64,000 nucleotides of DNA, from positions 7,408,086-7,472,085 of the forward strand of contig NC_037644.1 of assembly GCF_003254395.2 (NCBI RefSeq). Direction: 5' to 3'. The position numbers and the translations under genes were made by a program. Below, in pieces: positions 10,991-20,691 of this stretch (positions are counted from its first letter, which is position 1; every line of letters begins with the position of its first letter). Below the pieces are notes generated by a model. It was not told the DNA's origin and made no database searches. It worked only from the letters and a program-made list of their open reading frames with translations. This stretch comes from Apis mellifera. Its lineage: Eukaryota > Arthropoda > Insecta > Hymenoptera > Apidae.

Positions 10991-13900
10991 TCGACAGTAG
11001 AGAGAACGCAACTATTTCGCGAAGGGAGAGAAAGAGAAGGAGAGTGTCACGAGAAACTACTGTTTGTGAGTATCCGGATACTTTGTCAATTTATATACTA
11101 TTTAGTGGTATTTGAACTTTATTAAAAGTGTGTTTAATTATTAAATTGACAACTAGGAGCAATACTATCTTCTTTAAAGAATTAAGGAAAAGTTTTATTA
11201 TCGAATATTGATCAGCTTGCAATATTGATCAATTTATTATTTTTGTTATATTGACAAAATTATTTTTTTTAAATAAGGTATATATATACACACACATGAT
11301 AGCGATATAAGAGAGACAGAATGATTTCATTTTATTTCCATTTTGTTTTTTCTTTCATTTTTTTTAACGCAAATATAATTTATAATTTATAATTTAATAA
11401 ATAAGCTTTAATTTTTGTATATCAATTACTACAATCATATATATTTAATTTTATTCATTATGTATGAATATAGTGAAAACTGTTATATAAAATAGTAGTA
11501 AATGTTTTTTATTTCTTATTTTTTTTTTCGAGACTTTTTGTAAAATTTTAAATTTAAATATGTATATTAATAATTTTATCACTCATTCTGAGATATGATA
11601 TTATATATAATATCATGTTCGCTTTACCTATATTTACATTTTTAATTTCAAAAGTGTAGCAAATATGTTTTTCTCTTTCTTGTATATGTGTCTTTTTTAA
11701 TATATAATATGGAAACGAAAATTATCTTCTTTTATATCTAACTGTAATAATTGTTTAATCTAAATTGATTTCTAAAAGAAGAAGAATTGATTTCTAAAAG
11801 AAGATTTCAGAAAAGAAGACCATTCTTTGAACATAGAATATTATTATAAATAAAAAGAGAATAAATAAAAAATTATTCTCATATCAATAAAAATAACAAA
11901 TTCATTTACAATAATTTTAAGAAAATTAAAAAAAAACTATAAACTTTATAAAATTATTATTTTAATTTAATTAAATAATTAAATAAAGAATATTAAGTGA
12001 AACAATATATATTTTCATAAAATATGATTATTAATGATTATTAAGTTTTTCAAATTTAAAACTATTTTTGGTATGAATTATCAAAATGTTAGCAATAAAC
12101 AATAAAATTTATTGATAATAAAAATTTTCTATTAGATCAGAAAAAGATTAGAATTGAATTTTATTCCACAAAAAGGTCGTATATTTTTATTTGTATTTAG
12201 TGTTCTTCATAAAATTTTCCATATATTCGTAAATAAAATATTTATTTATTTATTGTCATTTAAAATTCTTCATCTAATTCATCATTAGTATCAAAATATC
12301 CAATATTAACATGATTTTTCTAAACTAATTAAACATTTTTATTACAATAAGATTTTCCGACATTTCATTGCGAAGCTAGCATATTCCATACAAATATAAA
12401 TGAAAATTATTTCGTTTCATATATTAAAAAACAAATGTGTTATTATATTATTATGCCATGTTATAATTTAATTGAATAAAAATCACCTCTTTATAAAATA
12501 CAAAATAATATATAAAAACTTATATAACCGCATGTGGATAATAAAAACACCTGAAAAAACATAATTTAATAAAAAAACAAAGATTTTTTCCGCGTTATTA
12601 TTAATTAATTTTGCAGACGTCACATTATTCATAATATAAGAGCAAATTCTTTTATGTACTGTATTGTAATTAAAACACATTTTGTCAAAAAAAAAAAAAA
12701 AAAAAAAAAGACACGAATATATTTGAATATTTCTGAACAATGTATAAACGAGTATCTTGAATGGATTTCGATTTCCATCGTTAGAAAGCTTTGACCGAGT
12801 TGAGACACGTGTTACCGGGAGAAAGCCGACCATTCGACAGGTATACATCAAAGATTCGAGGATCATTGAAAATAAAATAACATTTTTGACCACGTAAAAG
12901 GATCTATTTAAAATTTTTATTATCGATTATCGATATTTTATTGATATACGGAAATGATGATTCCTATCTTCTTTTTTTATCGAAAATTATTATTAAGACA
13001 TGTAAAAATATTATTTATAATAAATTGGGGTAAAATATAAATATATTTTAAATATATTTTAAGCAAAATCAAAAATGGAATATCGCTTATTCTTAATTTA
13101 AATCTACTAAATTTAAATTAAAAAAAAGAATTCTAATTATTTTCATCTGTTATCGATATTTTAATGACATTATCAACATATCAAATTATCAATGCATCGA
13201 TATTTATCGACAAGGAAATCAATAGTCACAATTCTAATTTACGTTACGCTAAGATTGTATTTGCTTATCAATCGACAATTTTGAGATTCGTGTCGACGCA
13301 CTGGAACGTTTACCAAGCTTGGGGGAAGCTGGTGCAAACAAAATCTGAACAACGAGCGAATTCCGATCTACTAAATATTTCGAATACGTTCGGTGTTTCG
13401 ATTGGTTTAATTGGAAGAAATAGTGAACAACATATGAAACTTGTGATTCGATTCATCCATTCTCGTCGTGAAAATAAAAAGTCGACGATGGGATAGATTA
13501 AAATAAATACGATTGTTCCCAATTCTACAGCTCGGTCAAAATAATGCTATGAAATATATATACATTATAATACGTTGAAATTACAAAATGAATTTCTTTC
13601 TATAATCGATATGCTTGAATTATTGATTATAATAAATAATTTTGAATTATTAATTGATATATTTATACGTACATTTTCTTGATAATAAAATTGATATTTT
13701 TATTGTAAATATATACGAAAATACAATTTCAGTAAAAAGAAAAATACTCTATTGAAATAAAAAATAAAGAATAAAGAATAAAAATCTATTTCTTCATACA
13801 AAATAAAAAATATAATTTTATTAAAAAAAAAGAAAAGAAAAATTTGAGAAAAGAACACTTTGTTAAAGTGAGAATAAAAAATAAAAATAAATTTTTTCAT

Positions 13901-14280
13901 ATTTATCAATAATAATGTAAAGTAATTAATTATTTATATAAATATATGTAATTTTATAAATAAATAAAATTATTAACATTTTCATCTTTTTCATAAATGT
14001 TGCAAATATGGAATATTCAATTAATTGTTATATTAATAACTTATTATTAACTAATAAATTATATTATGAAAAATAATTTTAGGATATCAAAATCAATCTG
14101 GTATTCTTATTTAATTAATAATTTGATGTTAATTATAATTAAACGATAAAATAAATCACAAAATCAAAAATTCGAATTCAAAAGACAAAACCTTTTTTAT
14201 TGAATAATTTATTCTGAATTTCAACTCATGCATGTCGTTATATTGAATACAATTGGAATATACAATAATTCGTTTGTAAT
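10991..14280. other. AT-rich gene desert with a 23-base poly-A run
   Basis: No convincing gene. A run of 23 A lies at 12687-12709. A small mixed-composition patch lies at 12740-12860, and another at 13290-13500 carries a 110-codon plus-strand frame with no domain pattern. I treat both as non-coding. Confidence 0.6.
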
Positions 14281-14530
14281 TTTTTTTAATTCGGTCAGTT
14301 GATCAAGTATTACAAAGCAGTTTACTGCAGACGTTGCATTTCAAAGCGACAGAAAATCGATGGACGCCAATCTAGTCGTGTTCTATTTTTGTCGTTTTAG
14401 ATGCTCCTCTCTTTCCAACGATTCTCCTATTACTCTAACTACCCTCTTTCGACGGAAAACTTCGTTTCCCCAGAGTATTAGCCAACTGATTGACGAAGAT
14501 TCTAAGTTCACGCCCAAACAGTAACAAACG
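14281..14530. other. Small non-coding island
   Basis: About 250 bp of mixed composition in AT-rich surroundings, with no open frame of note. It could be a regulatory element. Confidence 0.3.
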
Positions 14531-15601
14531 TACAATAACTAGACAAAATCAAAAGTATCTTTTAGTAGACAAAAAATATTCCTTTGTACGTATATGTGTA
14601 ATAAGATTTTAGATAAGTCTTGTCAAGAAATAAATCAATTTAAATTCAATAGATTTATCATAAATTTCTTTCAGTGAATTTAATAATTTAACTCAATATT
14701 AAATTAATTATTTCATTTTCTTTCGTTTCAGTAAAAAAAACTAAAATATTGGTTATTCTCTTTAACGTTAAAAATATTTCTTCCTTATACAAACACAAAA
14801 ATAATAATTTATAAATTTTAATTTATATATAATGGAATTATTATTCATAAATATTATAATTAATAGCTCAAAGCTAAATAAAAGATCGAGAAAGTAACAA
14901 AATTTTCCATCAAGTGGAAAATATCGAAGAATGCACAAATATGAAAGCTTTCTTTCTATATATATAATTATATAATTTATATAATTTCCCCAAATTAAAA
15001 TTCGAACAAGGCAATAAATATTTTCAATAAAGTCAATTACTACTACTGCAATTTTACAGCATCATAATTTGCCGATTCAATTTTCGCGATTTACCGTATA
15101 TTGTTTTATAAAGGATGTTAATATATTTTTGAAATATTCTTGGATATCTAATATTAAAGATAATAAAAAAGTTGTGTGTCAAACGAAGCTTTATAGTTTT
15201 ACAAATAGTTCTTATAAACAGTAAAAAATAAAGTAAGAAAGAGAAAAAATAAGATAGAACAATATTCCTTATATTATGGATTCAATACATCCCAAATTTC
15301 GATTCACCAAAATAAATTAAATTGATTAATAAATTACAACTGATATCTGTGTACATCAATTTCTTATTTATTATAATTTTTAAAATAAATTTAGATTCAA
15401 ACATGTTGAAAGAATAATGATATTGTGTATAACAAAAATTACCACTATACCTTCAGAATCGACATAGATGTTTCGTGCATATAAAAAAGACTCATGAAAA
15501 AAATTTTACATTACAAATATTAAAAGAAAATTTATCATTTCATTCTATTTTTCAATCTCGAAATACATTAAGATCAAATACTTATATTCTTTACACTTCT
15601 C
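14531..15601. other. AT-rich flank of the F-box array, with a diverged spacer remnant
   Basis: Mostly featureless AT-rich DNA. Its last part (about 15500-15600) is a diverged relative of the inter-gene spacer found at about 16800-16900 and 18100-18200: the stretch around 15535-15570 matches well, and the bases just before 15602 differ and carry an 11-bp length change. An older F-box unit therefore probably once stood to the left. Confidence 0.55.
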
Positions 15602-15930
15602 TTTTTAATTTCTCAAAACAATTGAAAATTGAAATAAAGAAAAAAATTTAATGTTATTCTTCCGAATTGTTAATTATTCTAATCATTCATCATATTACGT
15701 TCCTTTGTTATAATATAATTAAATTGGTAATATTGATTATTGTCTTGAAATAATTTTTTTTTAACATAAAAATAATTCAAGTTAATTATCCATTATGAAA
15801 CTACAATATACTCCAATATAACAAAATATAAATACTGCTACTTATTATCATATATTATTCAAGAATATATTACTTCCTATTGGTTAGGTACAATTGGTTA
15901 CGATACAACTGATACTACGTGGTCGAACGT

Positions 15931-16032
15931 GATTGGTTGAATCAATGGACCAAGGCCCAATCAAACGAGGCCCCGCCCCTTTCGTCTCGGCAAAAAGAGT
16001 ATATAAACATCCAATTTTTGGAAAAATTATCA
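15931..16032 (+). promoter_or_regulatory. TATA promoter of F-box copy 1
   Basis: Compact core promoter: an inverted CCAAT box (GATTGGTTG) at 15931, a GC box CCCCGCCCC at about 15971-15979, a TATA box TATATAAA at 16000-16007, and an initiator-like TCAAT around 16030-16034, about 30 bp below the TATA box. The start codon at 16061 leaves a 5' leader of only about 30 nt. Further ATTGGTT motifs lie just upstream. This promoter lies wholly inside the repeated unit, so every copy carries it. Confidence 0.75.
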
Positions 16033-16060
16033 ATCCTGAATTTCCTTCCATAAGAGCAAT

Positions 16061-16501
16061 ATGGAATTTTTCAAGAGCTTCCTACAAACTATTGGCATAT
16101 TTGAGCCTACAAAAGTGGATTTCATTTCCGAATTGCCACTGGAAGTATCACAGATAATTCTTCGCAATTTGGATGAGGAGTCTTTGCTCTGTGCAGCTCG
16201 AGTATCGCGAAAATGGCTGCAAATCTGCAAATTGGATAAAATTTTGAAACAAACTGCAAGGCTCCATAAACGACAAATCAGAAGAAAAATGAGAGAACAA
16301 ATTTTGGGACGAGATTCACCATCAAGGATTGAATCGTTAGGAAGAATACAACAAGAATTGAGAAGAAATAGAAATGTAGCAAGTATAAGGTTAGAATCGG
16401 CAGCAGTCTTTGCTAAGAGAACTAGGATCCCACCACCAAGAAATATAAAAGTAAGTAATTCCTCAACTAGAAAATCTCATAATAAATGTATTAGATTATG
16501 A
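16061..16501 (+). CDS. Small F-box protein, array copy 1
   Basis: A 146-codon frame starting at ATG 16061, the first ATG below a well-placed TATA box. Residues about 20-62 form an F-box: ELPLEVSQIILRNLDEESLL followed by CAARVSRKWLQIC, matching the family pattern LPxEvxxxILxxLdxxsLlxaarVsrxW. F-box proteins bind Skp1 and bring targets to SCF ubiquitin ligases. The remaining 70-odd residues are strongly basic (KRQIRRKMREQ, LRRNRNV, PPPRNIK) and contain no WD40, LRR or other known substrate domain. A strong 5' splice site AAAA|GTAAGT sits at 16450/16451, exactly after codon 130; the AG at 16586-16587 is a possible partner, giving LS-stop and a protein of about 132 aa. Poly-A signals AATAAA lie at 16574 and 16648. 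The target protein is unknown. Confidence 0.85.
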   Translation: MEFFKSFLQTIGIFEPTKVDFISELPLEVSQIILRNLDEESLLCAARVSRKWLQICKLDKILKQTARLHKRQIRRKMREQILGRDSPSRIESLGRIQQELRRNRNVASIRLESAAVFAKRTRIPPPRNIKVSNSSTRKSHNKCIRL

Positions 16502-17226
16502 TATATTAATTTAGATTAGGTTAAGTTGTATTATTATAAATTTAAGTATATTTATAATTTTCTAAAGTATTTAAATAAAATTTTTAGTTAAGTTAATTTT
16601 TAAGAATTTGTCATTAAATACAATTTTGACATCTTAGTGCTAAGAAAAATAAATAATTGTATGTCCAATAATATATGATATGAATATTACAAATTAGTAT
16701 TTATTGACTTTATGCAATGCATAATTACAAAGTTTTTAATTTAATTAGGAATCTGAGAATTTACCTTAATCATAGTCACATCATCAAATCTAAAATGTGT
16801 AATAAAAAACTTTCACATCACAAATGTTACAAGGCAATTCATCATTTCATTCTATTTTTCAATCTCGAAATACATTATGGCCAACTTCTTGTTTCATTTT
16901 TTAATTTCTCAAAACAATTGAAAATTGAAATAAAGAAAAAAATTTAATGTTATTCTTCCGAATTGTTAATTATTCTAATCATTCATCATATTACGTTCCT
17001 TTGTTATAATATAATTAAATTGGTAATATTGATTATTGTCTTGAAATAATTTTTTTTTAACATAAAAATAATTCAAGTTAATTATCCATTATGAAACTAC
17101 AATATACTCCAATATAACAAAATATAAATACTGCTACTTATTATCATATATTATTCAAGAATATATTACTTCCTATTGGTTAGGTACAATTGGTTACGAT
17201 ACAACTGATACTACGTGGTCGAACGT

Positions 17227-17328
17227 GATTGGTTGAATCAATGGACCAAGGCCCAATCAAACGAGGCCCCGCCCCTTTCGTCTCGGCAAAAAGAGTATAT
17301 AAACATCCAATTTTTGGAAAAATTATCA
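17227..17328 (+). promoter_or_regulatory. TATA promoter of F-box copy 2
   Basis: Same elements as copy 1, shifted by 1,296 bp: inverted CCAAT box, GC box and TATATAAA at 17296-17303, with the initiator-like TCAAT about 30 bp below. I see no base change. Confidence 0.75.
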
Positions 17329-17356
17329 ATCCTGAATTTCCTTCCATAAGAGCAAT

Positions 17357-17797
17357 ATGGAATTTTTCAAGAGCTTCCTACAAACTATTGGCATATTTGA
17401 GCCTACAAAAGTGGATTTCATTTCCGAATTGCCACTGGAAGTATCACAGATAATTCTTCGCAATTTGGATGAGGAGTCTTTGCTCTGTGCAGCTCGAGTA
17501 TCGCGAAAATGGCTGCAAATCTGCAAATTGGATAAAATTTTGAAACAAACTGCAAGGCTCCATAAACGACAAATCAGAAGAAAAATGAGAGAACAAATTT
17601 TGGGACGAGATTCACCATCAAGGATTGAATCGTTAGGAAGAATACAACAAGAATTGAGAAGAAATAGAAATGTAGCAAGTATAAGGTTAGAATCGGCAGC
17701 AGTCTTTGCTAAGAGAACTAGGATCCCACCACCAAGAAATATAAAAGTAAGTAATTCCTCAACTAGAAAATCTCATAATAAATGTATTAGATTATGA
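17357..17797 (+). CDS. Small F-box protein, array copy 2
   Basis: The encoded 146-residue protein is identical to copies 1 and 3, with the F-box at residues about 20-62 and a basic tail. The in-frame GTAAGT 5' splice site is at 17747, after codon 130. The nearest downstream AG acceptor is kept (TTTTTAG at 17877-17883). The promoter is fully intact, so this copy should be expressed like copy 1. Transcripts of the three copies would be hard to tell apart except in flanking sequence. Confidence 0.85.
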   Translation: MEFFKSFLQTIGIFEPTKVDFISELPLEVSQIILRNLDEESLLCAARVSRKWLQICKLDKILKQTARLHKRQIRRKMREQILGRDSPSRIESLGRIQQELRRNRNVASIRLESAAVFAKRTRIPPPRNIKVSNSSTRKSHNKCIRL

Positions 17798-18522
17798 TAT
17801 ATTAATTTAGATTAGGTTAAGTTGTATTATTATAAATTTAAGTATATTTATAATTTTCTAAAGTATTTAAATAAAATTTTTAGTTAAGTTAATATTTAAG
17901 AATTTGTCATTAAATACAATTTTGACATCTTAGTGCTAAGAAAAATAAATAATTGTATGTCCAATAATATATGATATGAATATTACAAATTAGTATTTAT
18001 TGACTTTATGCAATGCATAATTACAAAGTTTTTAATTTAATTAGGAATCTGAGAATTTACCTTAATCATAGTCACATCATCAAATCTAAAATGTGTAATA
18101 AAAAACTTTCACATCACAAATGTTACAAGGCAATTCATCATTTCATTCTATTTTTCAATCTCGAAATACATTATGGCCAACTTCTTGTTTCATTTTTTAA
18201 TTTCTCAAAACAATTGAAAATTGAAATAAAGAAAAAAATTTAATGTTATTCTTCCGAATTGTTAATTATTCTAATCATTCATCATATTACGTTCCTTTGT
18301 TATAATATAATTAAATTGGTAATATTGATTATTGTCTTGAAATAATTTTTTTTTAACATAAAAATAATTCAAGTTAATTATCCATTATGAAACTACAATA
18401 TACTCCAATATAACAAAATATAAATACTGCTACTTATTATCATATATTATTCAAGAATATATTACTTCCTATTGGTTAGGTACAATTGGTTACGATACAA
18501 CTGATACTACGTGGTCGAACGT

Positions 18523-18624
18523 GATTGGTTGAATCAATGGACCAAGGCCCAATCAAACGAGGCCCCGCCCCTTTCGTCTCGGCAAAAAGAGTATATAAAC
18601 ATCCAATTTTTGGAAAAATTATCA
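18523..18624 (+). promoter_or_regulatory. TATA promoter of F-box copy 3
   Basis: Third identical core promoter, with TATATAAA at 18592-18599 and the same GC and CCAAT elements. Confidence 0.75.
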
Positions 18625-18652
18625 ATCCTGAATTTCCTTCCATAAGAGCAAT

Positions 18653-19093
18653 ATGGAATTTTTCAAGAGCTTCCTACAAACTATTGGCATATTTGAGCCT
18701 ACAAAAGTGGATTTCATTTCCGAATTGCCACTGGAAGTATCACAGATAATTCTTCGCAATTTGGATGAGGAGTCTTTGCTCTGTGCAGCTCGAGTATCGC
18801 GAAAATGGCTGCAAATCTGCAAATTGGATAAAATTTTGAAACAAACTGCAAGGCTCCATAAACGACAAATCAGAAGAAAAATGAGAGAACAAATTTTGGG
18901 ACGAGATTCACCATCAAGGATTGAATCGTTAGGAAGAATACAACAAGAATTGAGAAGAAATAGAAATGTAGCAAGTATAAGGTTAGAATCGGCAGCAGTC
19001 TTTGCTAAGAGAACTAGGATCCCACCACCAAGAAATATAAAAGTAAGTAATTCCTCAACTAGAAAATCTCATAATAAATGTATTAGATTATGA
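18653..19093 (+). CDS. Small F-box protein, array copy 3 (3' flank replaced)
   Basis: The coding region is identical in protein sequence to copies 1 and 2 and has the same 5' splice site after codon 130 (19043). The unit ends at about 19167, where transposon-related sequence begins. The candidate acceptor TTTTTAG of the other copies is therefore lost (the sequence reads TTTTTGG), as are the downstream poly-A signals. If the short intron is normally used, copy 3 must be unspliced or joined to other sequence. If the unspliced 146-codon form is the real one, copy 3 is intact up to its stop codon. Confidence 0.8.
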   Translation: MEFFKSFLQTIGIFEPTKVDFISELPLEVSQIILRNLDEESLLCAARVSRKWLQICKLDKILKQTARLHKRQIRRKMREQILGRDSPSRIESLGRIQQELRRNRNVASIRLESAAVFAKRTRIPPPRNIKVSNSSTRKSHNKCIRL

Positions 19094-19167
19094 TATATTA
19101 ATTTAGATTAGGTTAAGTTGTATTATTATAAATTTAAGTATATTTATAATTTTCTAAAGTATTTAAA

Positions 19168-20691
19168 ATTTTTGGTTTATACGTTGATTGCCGCGTCACC
19201 CTTTGTCAGGGGACAACAGAAGTTCTCATCGGGCTGCGTCATCCATACTTGAGTGACGCTTATTTGACTATTTATGAAGTATCTTCATAGGCATTTGAAA
19301 AGATATTTCATAGGATATGTTAAAACTATCAAATTATTTATTATATATTATTTTTTATTTATTATAAAAATAATAGAAAAATAATGTATTAAAAAAATTA
19401 TTTATGAAGATAGAAACATAATTTATTATAAAATTATTAATAATACAATTTAAAAAAAAATAAAAATATTAAAAAAATTATTTTGAGTGAGAAATTTAAA
19501 AATTTTAAAGAATTTGAATGTTAAATTTTATACGAACCTGAAAACAACAAAATATTGTTGTTTTTTTTAAATTCCTTCGTACCTTTGATGAGTTCATTTG
19601 TCGTCTTTTATCTGAGTAACATAATTTGCATGCACATCTAATACTTATATCAGAATTATTTTTTCGAACGACGATATTATGTTGACTCTGTTGAAGGTTT
19701 TCACAAGGTTTTGTTGTATTTTCAGATAAGCCTAATAATTTTGCGACTAATAATTCTTTAAATTCTCTAAAATCTTCTAATTTTTATATTTTTTTTATTC
19801 CAATTTTGTAAACTATTAAAGCATTTACAACTGAAATCTCTATACCAAGTTTTCGATACCATTTGAACTTTTTTCTAATTGTCTTAGCATAAGAAACTAT
19901 TATCAATACAATTACTATTATCGATATTTCTATTGCAGATGCGAACAGTAATGATGGAAATAAATGATGTGAGACATCATTAATAATTATTTTTTTTCTT
20001 TCTTCATTTTGAATAATATCACGTAGTTTGATTACGAATATCGAGTTGAACAGTACTCGGAACAGATTCGAAGATTTATTTGATCAAACAAAATAGCGGA
20101 ATGTTTTTAGAAATTCTAGCATTACAAGTTCGATAAACTTTTGTGTCAACAAACGGCAATCTTCTGCATATATTCAGAAACTTATTATTAGTTATTATGA
20201 TCTAACCTCTAAATTCTATACTTTCTTATTACACAGTCGGATGACATGTACAGGAAATCAGAGGATAATTCTTTATGAAAAAAAAAAAAATAATAGAATA
20301 AAATATTTTCGTTCAAAAGAAAATAAAGTTTAGAAATTTTAACCAATTTCAATTGCACTCGAAAAATTTTCAAATTTCTAAAATTTTGATTTCCTTGAAA
20401 ATGAAATCTTAGAAGAAAAAATTTTATTGTATTTCTTTTTCTTATTTTTGCATAAAAAATCGTTCTATACCCAATTGCATATATTATTCAGCCAAATCCT
20501 GTGTTTTTTGGATTTTTTTTTTATGTGAAGCAAGATCAAGTTTTCAATATAATCATATAAGCAGATAAATAATCTTGGAAATCTTGACAAAGAATTATTG
20601 AAAACGATAGATAATATTATGATTAGCGCTTTTATATGCACATATCAAAAGAAAAGTAGGTCATAGTGACATCAGCTCTTCGGGACAAAGG
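19168..20691 (-). mobile_element. Decayed piggyBac-type transposon adjoining F-box copy 3
   Basis: F-box unit 3 breaks off at a TTAA (19163-19166), the target sequence of piggyBac elements. Beyond it are GC-richer terminal-looking motifs: CCCTTTGTC at 19199, and GCGTCA-type motifs at 19193, 19236 and (inverted) 19251. A minus-strand transposase relic follows (separate entry). An inverted GACAAAGG at 20684-20691 may mark the other end, but it is not flanked by TTAA and the match is short, so the right boundary is uncertain. The continuation of the F-box unit is not found after 20691, so a deletion probably followed or accompanied the insertion. Confidence 0.6.
19505..19985 (-). pseudogene. piggyBac-type transposase C-terminal relic
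   Basis: Reading the minus strand from about 19985 down to a TAA at 19505-19507, one frame stays open for about 160 codons with a single internal stop (TAA near 19786). It contains KFKWYRKLGIEISVVNALIV followed by YK, then FREFKELLVAKLLGL, the typical end of the piggyBac DDE transposase domain, and then a Cys-rich segment RCACKLCYSDKRRQ like the C-terminal zinc finger of these proteins. The N-terminal and catalytic parts are missing or scrambled; a further frame-shifted piece may lie at about 20000-20070. It is dead: it has a stop codon and lacks most of the protein. Confidence 0.75.

Larger units (their letters stand above)
15602..19167 (+). repeat. Tandem array of 1,296-bp units, three F-box genes
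   Basis: Start codons at 16061, 17357 and 18653 are exactly 1,296 bp apart, and the DNA repeats with the same period. Units 1 and 2 run about 15602-16897 and 16898-18193. Unit 3 starts about 18194 and is cut off at about 19167, just after its gene, at a TTAA. By eye the only difference I found between units 1 and 2 is T at 16598 versus A at 17894. Each unit holds a promoter, the F-box gene and about 0.8 kb of AT-rich spacer. Such identity means very recent duplication, gene conversion or an assembly effect. Confidence 0.95.

Noticed and set aside
12483..12893. A 136-codon minus-strand frame
   Set aside because: It includes a poly-Phe run from poly-A DNA and otherwise composition-driven residues. 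No domain, and part of the frame crosses a 23-base homopolymer.
13164..13496. A 110-codon plus-strand frame
   Set aside because: Amino-acid use is fairly balanced in its second half, but no motif, promoter or splice context supports it and the first half is AT-driven.
15933..16157. A 74-codon plus-strand frame overlapping the F-box start, repeated in all copies
   Set aside because: It runs through the TATA box and initiator, begins upstream of the likely transcription start and has no motif. It is a shadow frame repeated only because the DNA is repeated.
16030..16230. A 66-codon minus-strand frame under the F-box (repeated three times)
   Set aside because: It is the antisense shadow of the F-box coding region.
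16717..16947. A 76-codon frame in the array spacer (also at 18013-18243)
   Set aside because: It is AT-driven sequence rich in Lys, Ile, Phe and Asn, absent as an intact frame in the older units. There is no promoter of its own.
15602..19167. Interpretation of the tandem array as a CRISPR or satellite array
   Set aside because: The period is 1,296 bp with a complete TATA-driven gene in each unit, in clearly eukaryotic DNA. This is a gene-containing tandem duplication.
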